A stretch of 64,000 nucleotides of DNA from NCBI GenBank assembly GCA_964503045.1, contig CAZCZI010000002.1, positions 1-64,000 of the forward strand. Direction: 5' to 3'. The DNA comes from CAYZJR01 sp964503045 (GTDB lineage Bacteria; Cyanobacteriota; Vampirovibrionia; Obscuribacterales; Obscuribacteraceae). The notes below the pieces were generated by a model. The model was not told the DNA's origin and did not search any database. It saw only the letters and a program-made list of their open reading frames with translations. The position numbers and the translations under genes were made by a program. Below are positions 54,913 through 63,251 of this stretch, piece by piece (position 1 is the first letter of the stretch; every line of letters begins with the position of its first letter).

Positions 54913-56229
54913 TCAGAAATTTCCAACGCTTGATGGCGGTTGCTGAGGTGCTCCAAGAGGCGCTTCCACAGGAATCGATGCTTGTTGATTGAGCTGCAAT
55001 TGCATCTGTGTTCCAGATGGAATGATTACGTCTTTGCCTTTGCGAAGCAGCATGTCCGCTGCACCGATGCCACCGCCTATAGCGGCACCTGACCAGGCTC
55101 CCATTTCTGCTCCATAGCCACCGCCACCGATGGCACCCACTGCTGTTCCCAACCCTGCACCTAAACCAGCTCCCAAGCCGCCTCGCAGTAAAAACTGTCC
55201 TGCTTTTGTGCCCCAGCCTTCGCCGCGATACAAGTCTTGACCGTCTTTGCCCACGTCCTTGTATTTGCCGATTGAGCCAAGCAGGTGTGCGCTGATTGGG
55301 ATGGTAACGCCATTCGGCATTCGCAAACTATTGAAGTCGATGCTCAGCGCACCGGAGCGACTGAGTCTTCGACCTGCGGTTGAATCTGAGATTTGCCCTA
55401 CTGCGACGGTTCCTGCAGGAATGTATGAATAGCCGCCAAGTGAGACGTTCTGTGCGATGCTGGCTTGAATGTAGTCGCCGGCTTTTGCAACTTGAGTGGA
55501 GATTGAAGTCTGCAATGTGATTGGGATTACGAGACCTTCAGGAGCGTATGCGGTTGAACCTCTGAGATCGCCAACATACTGTGGAGGCGCGCCATAACCG
55601 GGGCCGTATCCGGGACCGGAGGCCGGGGGTTGACCGTAAAACTGACTCGGTGGCTGATAGCCGCCGTATTGGGCGAACGGCTGGGTCGGTGCCGCGAAGT
55701 TCTGAGCCGGTGCGGGTTGCATGGGCGCCGGGTATCCGGATGGAACTTGCGGGGGTGAGTACTGCGCATAGCCCGATTGGGTCTGTCCGGGCATGAACGC
55801 GGGTTGATTCGTCGGCGCCGGTTGACCCATGGGTTGGGGTTGACCGTAGGGTTGCGGTTGTCCATAAGGCTGGCTGGCGGGCGACGGCCGTTGACCATAC
55901 GGCGGCTGACTGTAGGGCTGTGGCTGACCGTATGGTTGGGGCTGCTCGTAGGGCGTCGGTTGAGCGTAATTCGCCGGAGGATAGCCTTGATTTGGAGGCG
56001 TCTCGGGCTGATACGGTTGTGCGGGTGCCGGTTGAGTGTAGTTCGTAGGCGGTGACTCGGGCTGTTGGGGCGGTTGAGCTGGCGGAGCAGGCTCAGGTGT
56101 CGCCATTGTTGGGGTTTCTGCTTGTAGATTTTGTGATAAGCAAGGATTGACAACTGCAGTCAGCGTCAACCCTGCGGCTACGAAGGAGAGGAGGATGTTT
56201 TTGAGCATCTTTTCAAGCTGATTTGACAC
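54913..56229 (-). CDS. secreted Pro/Gln/Tyr-rich protein with a beta domain and glycine zipper
   Basis: 438 residues. Signal peptide (LLSFVAAGLTLTAVVNPCLS). Residues about 40-220 are low complexity (PYGQPQPYGQPQP, QPAPTNQPAF). Then a beta domain (VIPITLQTSISTQVAKAGDY ... SYIPAGTVAVGQI) that recalls the TrbI/VirB10-type or FlgA-like fold used in pilus and secretion proteins, a glycine zipper (GLGAGLGAGLGTAVGAIGGG, about 355-390) that inserts in membranes, and VIIPSGTQMQLQLNQ at the end. Start GTG at 56229 or ATG at 56208. Two copies of the palindromic element lie directly upstream. Confidence 0.65.
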   Translation of the reverse strand: MSNQLEKMLKNILLSFVAAGLTLTAVVNPCLSQNLQAETPTMATPEPAPPAQPPQQPESPPTNYTQPAPAQPYQPETPPNQGYPPANYAQPTPYEQPQPYGQPQPYSQPPYGQRPSPASQPYGQPQPYGQPQPMGQPAPTNQPAFMPGQTQSGYAQYSPPQVPSGYPAPMQPAPAQNFAAPTQPFAQYGGYQPPSQFYGQPPASGPGYGPGYGAPPQYVGDLRGSTAYAPEGLVIPITLQTSISTQVAKAGDYIQASIAQNVSLGGYSYIPAGTVAVGQISDSTAGRRLSRSGALSIDFNSLRMPNGVTIPISAHLLGSIGKYKDVGKDGQDLYRGEGWGTKAGQFLLRGGLGAGLGAGLGTAVGAIGGGGYGAEMGAWSGAAIGGGIGAADMLLRKGKDVIIPSGTQMQLQLNQQASIPVEAPLGAPQQPPSSVGNF

Positions 56230-56249
56230 AAATGGGTTCGTCTAAATAC

Positions 56250-56390
56250 GAGGTCGTACCGATATCGGTACAAGCACGTATATGTAATGTAACCATCCGA
56301 TTTTTCGAACTGAACCAGTCAGTATCTCAACCGATATCGGTAAAACTACATACATGTAGTGTAACTTCCCGACTTTTCTATTCAAACACT
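56250..56390 (+). repeat. palindromic element, two tandem copies upstream of the glycine-zipper gene
   Basis: Copy a has the perfect 16-bp palindrome GTACCGATATCGGTAC (56256-56271); copy b has ACCGATATCGGT (56330-56341), 72 bases apart. The following 30 bases also agree (ATGTANTGTAAC, then CCGA-TTTTC). The spacing and promoter position suggest two operator sites or a duplicated mobile fragment. Confidence 0.75.
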
Positions 56391-56441
56391 ATACGAACTT
56401 CTACACAGAATCCAATCAGCTTGTCAGGGGTATCGCGCGTT

Positions 56442-58232
56442 TTAGAACACTACGTTAAGCCGTGTGCCCAGGGCGAAAACACCGGAGGTTGGTCCAGTGC
56501 CGCCGGGCGACCATATGTATTGAACGTCCGGCGAGATTGAGACGTTTTTGTTGATGTGGTAGCGGTAGTATGCTTCCAAAGTTTTTTCGTTGCGCTTCTG
56601 AGGTCCCGGATTGATGGTCGACAGATTGTTGTTTACGTCGGCAATAGTCGGCGCTGCAACACCGTTCAAGGCGAGAAATGCTGGTGTCGCCGGCGAAACT
56701 ATTCCCAATCTGTTGTAGCCCGAGATTTGCCCGTAAGCAACGCCGATTACATCGTCAGGTCGTTTCTTGAAGAAGCTCTTGATTGGAATTTCGGTTCCAA
56801 AACTAAACGACTGCCTTGATGACAGCAAACCTCCAAGGAAGACTTCGCCGATGTTTTTGTCGTTCATAGCGTATCTTCCCCAGATGCCTATGTCTTTCCA
56901 GATTCTCTGATCGAAGTTCATGTACATGCCCACTGGGCGCGGACCATTCATTGGATTGCCATCGGGAATGGCTGAAATGATCGATGTTCCAAACAGATCT
57001 TGTGGTGTGGTGAATGGAGTATTTGTTCCTCTTCTAAAACTCCAGTTCCAAAAGCCGGCGCGCAAGTTTCCTTCCTTATTGAAGAATGTATGGCCGAATT
57101 GGAGCTCGTGATTTGTTCCCCAACAGCCAAAAAAGTCTCTGTTAGTGATTGTCGCCATGGCGCTTGTGGCGCGGAAAAACGCACGATTGCGCAACAATGG
57201 TTTTTCGAGCGACATCACAAGCGACGGTCCGTTGAAGTTCGGACGCCATGAAATGCTGTTTACGAACTGCGTGTTCATAAACTGAAGCGATTCATTGTTT
57301 GCGAAGTTGTTGTTGTCGAACATGGCTCCCAAGTAAACCAGCCCGGCTTTCGCATTTCCTTTGAGCCCCAAACCCGGCTTGAAGTCTTGGGTGTAGTACG
57401 CCTGTTCCAAACTTACAGTCGGTCTCAACGAGTTGCTGTTGTTGTTGTTGATTACAAGATTTGGAATTTGGACTTCGTTTGGACCCGAGTTGAATGGTGA
57501 CGCGTTGGCATCAACAATGTCGTTTAGCGGGCTCAGTAGGTATAGATTGCGCGGGAAGAATCTTCCGGCAGCAGCCGTCAAACGAGCGAAGACATAGCCA
57601 TCTCCGAGAGTTTCATCGGGTTTTGCTTCATGCACGCGAGCAAAGAAGTTGATTCTTGCCCGCAAATTTGCCGACATAGAATCGCGATCGCGTTTGCCCA
57701 TGTCTGCCTGCGGTGCAAACGTGAAGTCGCCGTTGATTTTGATTTTTTCCAGCACGGCAAGCCGACTTCTTGCATCGTTCACTTTTGCATCGAGCGCTGT
57801 CGAATCCGCCATTGACGATTTGAATGCACGAAGTGCAATCGTTCCTTTTATCTCTTGCATCGAATCGGAGAACTCATCGGTGAGTTGACCGATTTCCTTC
57901 AAGTCGTATGCAGTCAGTTGATCGCCAGGCAGCGCCGCCAATTTCGGCATCAAGTCCAAATAGTATTTGCCTAGATCTGATCGGGTTAGAACAGTCGATG
58001 GAGGAGGCGCAAATCCATGCCTCGTAGCCAACCCTTCTACAGTACGCCTCAACACATCCAGGCTTGTGATTTTGAGCGGCTCTTGCGTTGCGTTTGAGGA
58101 AGAGTTTGATGCCGGTGCGGCGTTCCAGTCAGGCGCTGGGGATGGTGGCGAACTCTGAGCGTTCGCTTTAATTCCGACTGTCATTGCTAAGGATAGGACA
58201 ACAATCGGTACAAGCGCTCTAGGGGTCTTCAT
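56442..58232 (-). CDS. cyanobacterial-type porin (OprB family) with SLH-like N-terminus
   Basis: 596 residues, signal peptide (VVLSLAMTVGIKANAQ). Residues 50-100 (TSLDVLRRTVEGLATRHGFA ... TRSDLGKYYLDLM) fit an SLH domain that anchors cyanobacterial porins to the peptidoglycan-linked wall. A coiled coil (about 120-170) follows, then a beta-barrel with many short amphipathic strands ending in a terminal aromatic residue (LGTRLNVVF). Family members carry sugars or ions across the outer membrane. Its presence indicates a diderm cell. The next gene on the same strand starts about 210 bp downstream. Confidence 0.85.
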   Translation of the reverse strand: MKTPRALVPIVVLSLAMTVGIKANAQSSPPSPAPDWNAAPASNSSSNATQEPLKITSLDVLRRTVEGLATRHGFAPPPSTVLTRSDLGKYYLDLMPKLAALPGDQLTAYDLKEIGQLTDEFSDSMQEIKGTIALRAFKSSMADSTALDAKVNDARSRLAVLEKIKINGDFTFAPQADMGKRDRDSMSANLRARINFFARVHEAKPDETLGDGYVFARLTAAAGRFFPRNLYLLSPLNDIVDANASPFNSGPNEVQIPNLVINNNNSNSLRPTVSLEQAYYTQDFKPGLGLKGNAKAGLVYLGAMFDNNNFANNESLQFMNTQFVNSISWRPNFNGPSLVMSLEKPLLRNRAFFRATSAMATITNRDFFGCWGTNHELQFGHTFFNKEGNLRAGFWNWSFRRGTNTPFTTPQDLFGTSIISAIPDGNPMNGPRPVGMYMNFDQRIWKDIGIWGRYAMNDKNIGEVFLGGLLSSRQSFSFGTEIPIKSFFKKRPDDVIGVAYGQISGYNRLGIVSPATPAFLALNGVAAPTIADVNNNLSTINPGPQKRNEKTLEAYYRYHINKNVSISPDVQYIWSPGGTGPTSGVFALGTRLNVVF

Positions 58233-58403
58233 TGGTAAGAAATTCCGTGGTAAACAGCCGCATTGAACATAGCCGCTGTGGGATCAAGGTCAGATTAATA
58301 AGCTTCGACGGCAGATCAAAAAAGAATCAAAATTATCGCTTTGCAGCCCTGGTTTGACCGATCGAGTGAGGTCTTTTGTTTTAGCGATATTTTTATGTAT
58401 GCT

Positions 58404-58423
58404 ATCTGCAAATTCACGCAGAT
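58404..58423 (+). promoter_or_regulatory. inverted repeat in the kdp promoter region
   Basis: ATCTGC-AAATTCAC-GCAGAT lies about 40 bases before the first small kdp gene. A weak promoter (TTGTTT at 58376, TATGCT at 58398, 16 bases apart) overlaps it. It may bind the KdpE-type regulator, inferred from place only. Confidence 0.35.
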
Positions 58424-58463
58424 TTAGCGATGGCAGAGGAAAGATTGAGGTGAGGATTTAACC

Positions 58464-58547
58464 ATGGCTGATTTGTTCTACATCGCAATATTTTCGCTGT
58501 TCTTTTGTATAGGCGCTTGGTATGTACATGGTTGTGAGCGCCTGTGA
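58464..58547 (+). CDS. very small membrane protein preceding kdpF
   Basis: 27 residues, MADLFYIAIFSLFFCIGAWY then VHGCERL: one hydrophobic helix ending in GCERL, the same layout as short open frames ahead of kdpFA in many bacteria. Ribosome site GAGG before the ATG. Often missed because of its size; the role may be to assist Kdp assembly, but this is unproven. Confidence 0.75.
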   Translation: MADLFYIAIFSLFFCIGAWYVHGCERL

Positions 58548-58559
58548 GGGTTTAGGTTA

Positions 58560-58649
58560 ATGACATTCGAATATGCAATCGCTGGTGCAGTATCGATCGG
58601 ATTGGCTGTGTACCTTTTTTATGCTCTCTTGTTTCCTGAAAAATTTTAG
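58560..58649 (+). CDS. kdpF: potassium-transporting ATPase subunit KdpF
   Basis: 29-residue single-helix peptide (MTFEYAIAGAVSIGLAVYLF then YALLFPEKF), ending in the usual FPE(K/R)F. KdpF stabilises the Kdp complex in the membrane. It sits 12 bases after the tiny gene and 15 bases before kdpA. Confidence 0.9.
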   Translation: MTFEYAIAGAVSIGLAVYLFYALLFPEKF

Positions 58650-58664
58650 AGTCAAAGGTGTCTT

Positions 58665-60455
58665 ATGACGTTTATCGGATGGGCGCAGATCGGGTTGTAC
58701 TGCGCGGTATTGCTCTTATTGACCAAGCCCATGGGGCTGTACATAACAAAAGTGATGGAAACGGGTGACAGCATACTTGAGACTGTCTTTGGCCCTGTCG
58801 AACGCTTCATATATAAGCTTATCGGTGTCGATCCCAATAAAGAAATGCATTGGACTGAATATGCTTTTTCCGTGCTTGCGTTTTCTCTCATCTCCGGACT
58901 TTTCACCTATGGGGTGTTGCGATTACAAGGATTTCTACCGTTGAATCCGATGGGAATGTCGACAGCTATGGCTCCAGCCTATGCAACAACATTAACCCCT
59001 GATCTCGCTTTCAATACTGCCGTTTCATTTACGACCAACACCAATTGGCAAAACTATAGCGGCGAAAATACGATGTCATACCTGTCACAGATGTTGGCGC
59101 TTGCCTTTCACAACTGGATTTCCGCTGCTGCAGGCTTGGCGACCGGAATGGTCGTTATTCGCGGCTTCGCCCGGCACTCGATGACGACTGTCGGCAACTT
59201 TTGGAAAGACTTGGTGCGTTCGACAATCTACATCCTCTTCCCGATCTGTTTTGTTGTTGCCCTCATTTTGGTATCGCAAGGAACAATCCAGAGCTTGGCA
59301 CCATATGTGACTGCAACCACTTTGGAAGGAGCCAAACAGATTATTCCAATGGCGCCGCTTGCATCTCAAGAAGTAATTAAGATGCTCGGCATCAATGGTG
59401 GTGGCATATTAAATGCCAACAGTTCTCATCCATTCGAGAATCCTAACGGATTGACCAACTTCATTCAGATGTTGATCATCTTTATCATTCCAGCTGGGCT
59501 CACATATACTTTTGGACAACTCGTCAAAGACACGAGGCAGGGTTGGGCAATTCTTGCTGCAATGTTTGCTTTCTTCATTGCGGGCGCCTTCATCTGCTAT
59601 CACTTCGAGGCAGCGGGAAATCCTAACATTGCGAAGTTGGGTGTGGACTGCGCCACTACCGTGCTTGGTGATCTCGGCGGAAATATGGAGGGCAAGGAAG
59701 TCAGGTTCGGGCTTGCCAACTCGGCACTATTCGCCACGATTACGACAGATGCAAGTTGCGGCGCCGTAAACTCCATGCATGATTCCTATACGGCAATTGG
59801 CGGACTAATCCCGTTGCTCAATATTCAATTGGGTGAAATCGTGTTTGGCGGAATTGGCTGCGGACTTTACGGAATGCTGATTTTTGCGGTGCTCACCGTT
59901 TTTATAGCAGGACTAATGGTGGGACGCACGCCTGAGTATGTGGGCAAAAAAATCGAACAGAAAGACGTCAAAATGGCTATGCTTTTTGTGCTTGTCGGAT
60001 CAATGTCAATACTGATGTTCACGGCCCTTGCATCTGTTCTCGACTTGCCGGCAGGAGGCTATTGGAACGCTGCAGGTTCTACTTACAACAATGTCAACAA
60101 TGCAGGACCTCACGGATTTTCGGAAATCCTATATTTGTATTCCTCGCAGACCGGCAACAATGGTTCTGCTTTTGGTGGCATGACCGGTAATACGCCTTTC
60201 TACAACCTAACTGGCGGACTTGCTATGTTGATTGGAAGGTTTCTGATGATGATTCCAGCGCTTGCTCTCGCCGGAAATCTGGTGCAGAAAAAGTTTGTGC
60301 CGCCGTCGAGCGGAACCTTCCCTACTCATGGGGTTCTGTTTGTTGTTTTGCTGGTTAGCGTGGTTTTGATAGTCGGTGCGTTGACTTTCTTTCCTGCGCT
60401 GACCCTAGGTCCTATTGTCGAGCACTTGTTGATGCTCGATGGTCGTCTGTTTTAA
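58665..60455 (+). CDS. kdpA: potassium-transporting ATPase potassium-binding subunit
   Basis: Integral membrane channel-like subunit that selects and transports K+ in the high-affinity KdpFABC pump. Ten or so helices; the selectivity loops are visible, for example FTTNTNWQNYSGENTMSYLS, GGGILNANSSHPFENPNGLT and ATITTDASCGAVNSMHDSYT. 596 residues, slightly longer than the E. coli protein (557). AAGG before ATG. Expression is normally induced by low K+ through KdpDE. Confidence 0.97.
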   Translation: MTFIGWAQIGLYCAVLLLLTKPMGLYITKVMETGDSILETVFGPVERFIYKLIGVDPNKEMHWTEYAFSVLAFSLISGLFTYGVLRLQGFLPLNPMGMSTAMAPAYATTLTPDLAFNTAVSFTTNTNWQNYSGENTMSYLSQMLALAFHNWISAAAGLATGMVVIRGFARHSMTTVGNFWKDLVRSTIYILFPICFVVALILVSQGTIQSLAPYVTATTLEGAKQIIPMAPLASQEVIKMLGINGGGILNANSSHPFENPNGLTNFIQMLIIFIIPAGLTYTFGQLVKDTRQGWAILAAMFAFFIAGAFICYHFEAAGNPNIAKLGVDCATTVLGDLGGNMEGKEVRFGLANSALFATITTDASCGAVNSMHDSYTAIGGLIPLLNIQLGEIVFGGIGCGLYGMLIFAVLTVFIAGLMVGRTPEYVGKKIEQKDVKMAMLFVLVGSMSILMFTALASVLDLPAGGYWNAAGSTYNNVNNAGPHGFSEILYLYSSQTGNNGSAFGGMTGNTPFYNLTGGLAMLIGRFLMMIPALALAGNLVQKKFVPPSSGTFPTHGVLFVVLLVSVVLIVGALTFFPALTLGPIVEHLLMLDGRLF

Positions 60456-60469
60456 AAGAGGCTGAATCA

Positions 60470-62590
60470 ATGGAAGACAATTTGAGTGTGGTGCCAATAC
60501 CGGAGCGCAAGAAAGTACCGCTCTTTCAGAAGGCGATAGTAAAGCGAGCGATCAAAGATTCATTTGTGAAGCTGAATCCGGTTGCAATGGCTAAAAACCC
60601 GGTCATGTTCGTGGTCGAGGTCGGAAGCATAATTACAACGGTTTTGTTGGTCAAAAACTTGCTCGGCGGCGTAGAGCCCCGTGAGTTGTTATTTGAAACT
60701 CAAATTACTTTGTGGTTGTGGTTTACGCTCCTTTTTGCCAACTTTGCCGAAGCCATTGCAGAAGGACGAGGCAAGGCGCAAGCTGATACACTCAGACGCA
60801 ATCGCAAAGAGACGAATGCACAACGAGAAATCGCCAAAGAAAAATACGAGACGATTCCCGCTACACAGCTTAAAAAGGGTGACATTGTCTTTGTAAAGGC
60901 CGGAGAGATAATTCCGAGCGATGGTGAAGTCATAGAAGGCGTTGCCACGGTCGACGAGAGCGCGATTACCGGAGAATCTGCACCTGTAATTAGAGAAAGC
61001 GGTGGCGACAGAAGCGCCGTTACGGGTGGTACCACCGTCTTGTCTGACTGGTTGCGCGTACAAATTACCGTTCAGCCAGGGGAAACCTTCATGGACAGGA
61101 TGATCTCACTGGTTGAAGGGGCGCAGCGACAGAAGACCCCAAATGAAATAGCCCTCAACATTTTGCTTGCAGGACTTACTCTAATTTTTCTGTTGGCGGT
61201 GGCGACCTTGCTGCCGTATTCAGTTTATTCGGTGCGTGCAGCCTCTACCGGCACACCTACCGACATGTTTTCTTTGATTTCGCTTCTGGTCTGTCTGATA
61301 CCCACGACGATTGGCGCGTTGCTTTCCGCCATTGGAATTGCCGGAATGGATCGAGTGCTGCAGCATAACGTTCTGGCGATGAGCGGAAAGGCAATCGAGG
61401 CCGCCGGCGATGTTGACACGTTGTTGTTGGATAAAACAGGAACAATAACTCTTGGTAATCGACAAGCGGTGGAGTTCATTCCTGCTCCCGGCATATCTTC
61501 CACAGCGCTTGCAGATGCCGCGCAGTTGTCGTCATTGGCTGACGAGACACCTGAGGGTCGCTCAATCGTGACTTTGGCCAAACAGCATCAATTGAGAGAG
61601 CGTGAACTGAGCAGTGTTCATGCTGAGTTTATTTCGTTTAGCGCTCAGACACGCATGAGTGGTGTCAATCTGAACGGCAAGAGAATCAGAAAGGGTGCGG
61701 CTGAAACTATTTACAATTTTGTTCGCGAAACAGGCAAAGTTGTGCCGCCTGAAGTTGAGGAAGAGGTGAATCGCATTTCTAAGGCGGGTGGAACTCCACT
61801 TGTAGCTGCTGATACTGCAAACGGACTTCTTGGAGTCATATATTTGAAGGACGTGGTGAAAGGCGGCATGAGAGAACGCTTTCAGCAGCTTAGAGAAATG
61901 GGCATTCGCACGATCATGATTACCGGCGATAATCCATTGACCGCGGCTGCGATTGCCACCGAAGCTGGTGTCGATGATTTCCTTGCCGAAGCCACTCCGG
62001 AAACGAAAATGCAGTTGATAAGACGAGAGCAGGCAGGCGGCCGGCTCGTGGCCATGACAGGCGATGGTACTAACGACGCGCCTGCTCTCGCCGCTGCCGA
62101 TGTTGGTTTGGCTATGAACACGGGGACGCAAGCCGCCAAAGAGGCAGGCAACATGGTCGATCTCGACTCCAATCCGACAAAACTGATTGAGGTAGTTCAG
62201 ATAGGCAAACAGCTGCTGATGACTCGTGGAGCGCTGACCACCTTTTCGATTGCAAATGACGTCGCGAAGTATTTCGCGATTTTGCCCGCGATGTTTGCCA
62301 TGTTGTATGCACGCAGCGCATCAGAACATGGTGTCTTGTGGGCGCTCAACGTTATGCAGTTGCACTCTGCCCATTCAGCGATCTTGGCTGCCGTCATTTT
62401 CAATGCTCTCATCATCATTGCCTTGATACCATTGGCGCTTCGCGGTGTGTCCTACAGGCCGATGAGCGCGGAAGCCTTATTGAGGCGCAATCTTTTGATT
62501 TACGGTGTCGGCGGATTGATCATTCCGTTTCCCGGTATTTGGCTCATCGATCATATTCTTGTGATTCTCGGATTGGCGCCGGCGGTGTAG
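60470..62590 (+). CDS. kdpB: potassium-transporting ATPase ATP-binding subunit
   Basis: P-type ATPase subunit. The phosphorylated Asp lies in LLDKTGTITLGN (D321), TGES of the actuator domain at about 167-170, MTGDGTNDAPALAAADVGLA hinge, and MITGDNPLTAAAIATEAGVD. 706 residues, normal. Ribosome site GAGG. In the E. coli pump, phosphorylation of the TGES Ser inhibits the pump; the same Ser is conserved here. Confidence 0.98.
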   Translation: MEDNLSVVPIPERKKVPLFQKAIVKRAIKDSFVKLNPVAMAKNPVMFVVEVGSIITTVLLVKNLLGGVEPRELLFETQITLWLWFTLLFANFAEAIAEGRGKAQADTLRRNRKETNAQREIAKEKYETIPATQLKKGDIVFVKAGEIIPSDGEVIEGVATVDESAITGESAPVIRESGGDRSAVTGGTTVLSDWLRVQITVQPGETFMDRMISLVEGAQRQKTPNEIALNILLAGLTLIFLLAVATLLPYSVYSVRAASTGTPTDMFSLISLLVCLIPTTIGALLSAIGIAGMDRVLQHNVLAMSGKAIEAAGDVDTLLLDKTGTITLGNRQAVEFIPAPGISSTALADAAQLSSLADETPEGRSIVTLAKQHQLRERELSSVHAEFISFSAQTRMSGVNLNGKRIRKGAAETIYNFVRETGKVVPPEVEEEVNRISKAGGTPLVAADTANGLLGVIYLKDVVKGGMRERFQQLREMGIRTIMITGDNPLTAAAIATEAGVDDFLAEATPETKMQLIRREQAGGRLVAMTGDGTNDAPALAAADVGLAMNTGTQAAKEAGNMVDLDSNPTKLIEVVQIGKQLLMTRGALTTFSIANDVAKYFAILPAMFAMLYARSASEHGVLWALNVMQLHSAHSAILAAVIFNALIIIALIPLALRGVSYRPMSAEALLRRNLLIYGVGGLIIPFPGIWLIDHILVILGLAPAV

Positions 62591-62600
62591 TGGAGGAACA

Positions 62601-63251
62601 ATGATAAAGCAATTGATACCAGCTATAAGAGCCACACTAGTCTTGGCATTTTTGACCGGAATTTTGTTTCCTTTGGCTGTTACCGCAGTGTCTCAAGCTG
62701 TTTTTTCCGATGCTGCAAACGGCAGTCTCATAAAAGATAGTAACGGTGTCGTGGTCGGCTCGAAAATTATAGGTCAGAAGTTCGAGAAGCTGGAATATTT
62801 CCACCCCAGACCATCGGCTGCGGGCTCGGGCTGGGCGGGCGAAGCATCAGGAGGCACCAACCTGGGACCTACTTCTGCCAAGCTTATAATGGGGAAGGTC
62901 GATGATCCAGCGACAAAAGACGTAGACGAGTCCTTCCCGGGTGTTCAACAACTTGCTCAGATGTACAGATCAGCTAATATGCTTTCCGCAGAAGAAAAGC
63001 CGCCAGTCGATGCAGTTACCAGATCCGCCTCTGGTCTTGATCCCGACATCTCCGAGGCAAACGCGGCTTTTCAAGCCAGACGGGTCGCGAAAGAGAGGTC
63101 TCTTCCTTTGGAGACAGTGATGAGTCTTGTAAGGAAAAATACGACCGGCCGCCAATGGGGGATGTTCGGCGAACCCGGCGTTAATGTTCTCACCCTCAAT
63201 CTAGCATTGGCTGACCTAAAAGCCGGCAATGCAAGTGAGCAACGAAAATGA
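62601..63251 (+). CDS. kdpC: potassium-transporting ATPase subunit KdpC
   Basis: Accessory subunit with one N-terminal membrane helix (ATLVLAFLTGILFPLAVTAV) and a periplasmic domain (FHPRPSAAGSGWAGEASGGT, GLDPDISEANAAFQARRVAK). Its role in the pump is to support ATP binding by KdpB. 216 residues, slightly above the usual 190. The stop overlaps the kdpD start by 4 bp. Confidence 0.96.
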   Translation: MIKQLIPAIRATLVLAFLTGILFPLAVTAVSQAVFSDAANGSLIKDSNGVVVGSKIIGQKFEKLEYFHPRPSAAGSGWAGEASGGTNLGPTSAKLIMGKVDDPATKDVDESFPGVQQLAQMYRSANMLSAEEKPPVDAVTRSASGLDPDISEANAAFQARRVAKERSLPLETVMSLVRKNTTGRQWGMFGEPGVNVLTLNLALADLKAGNASEQRK

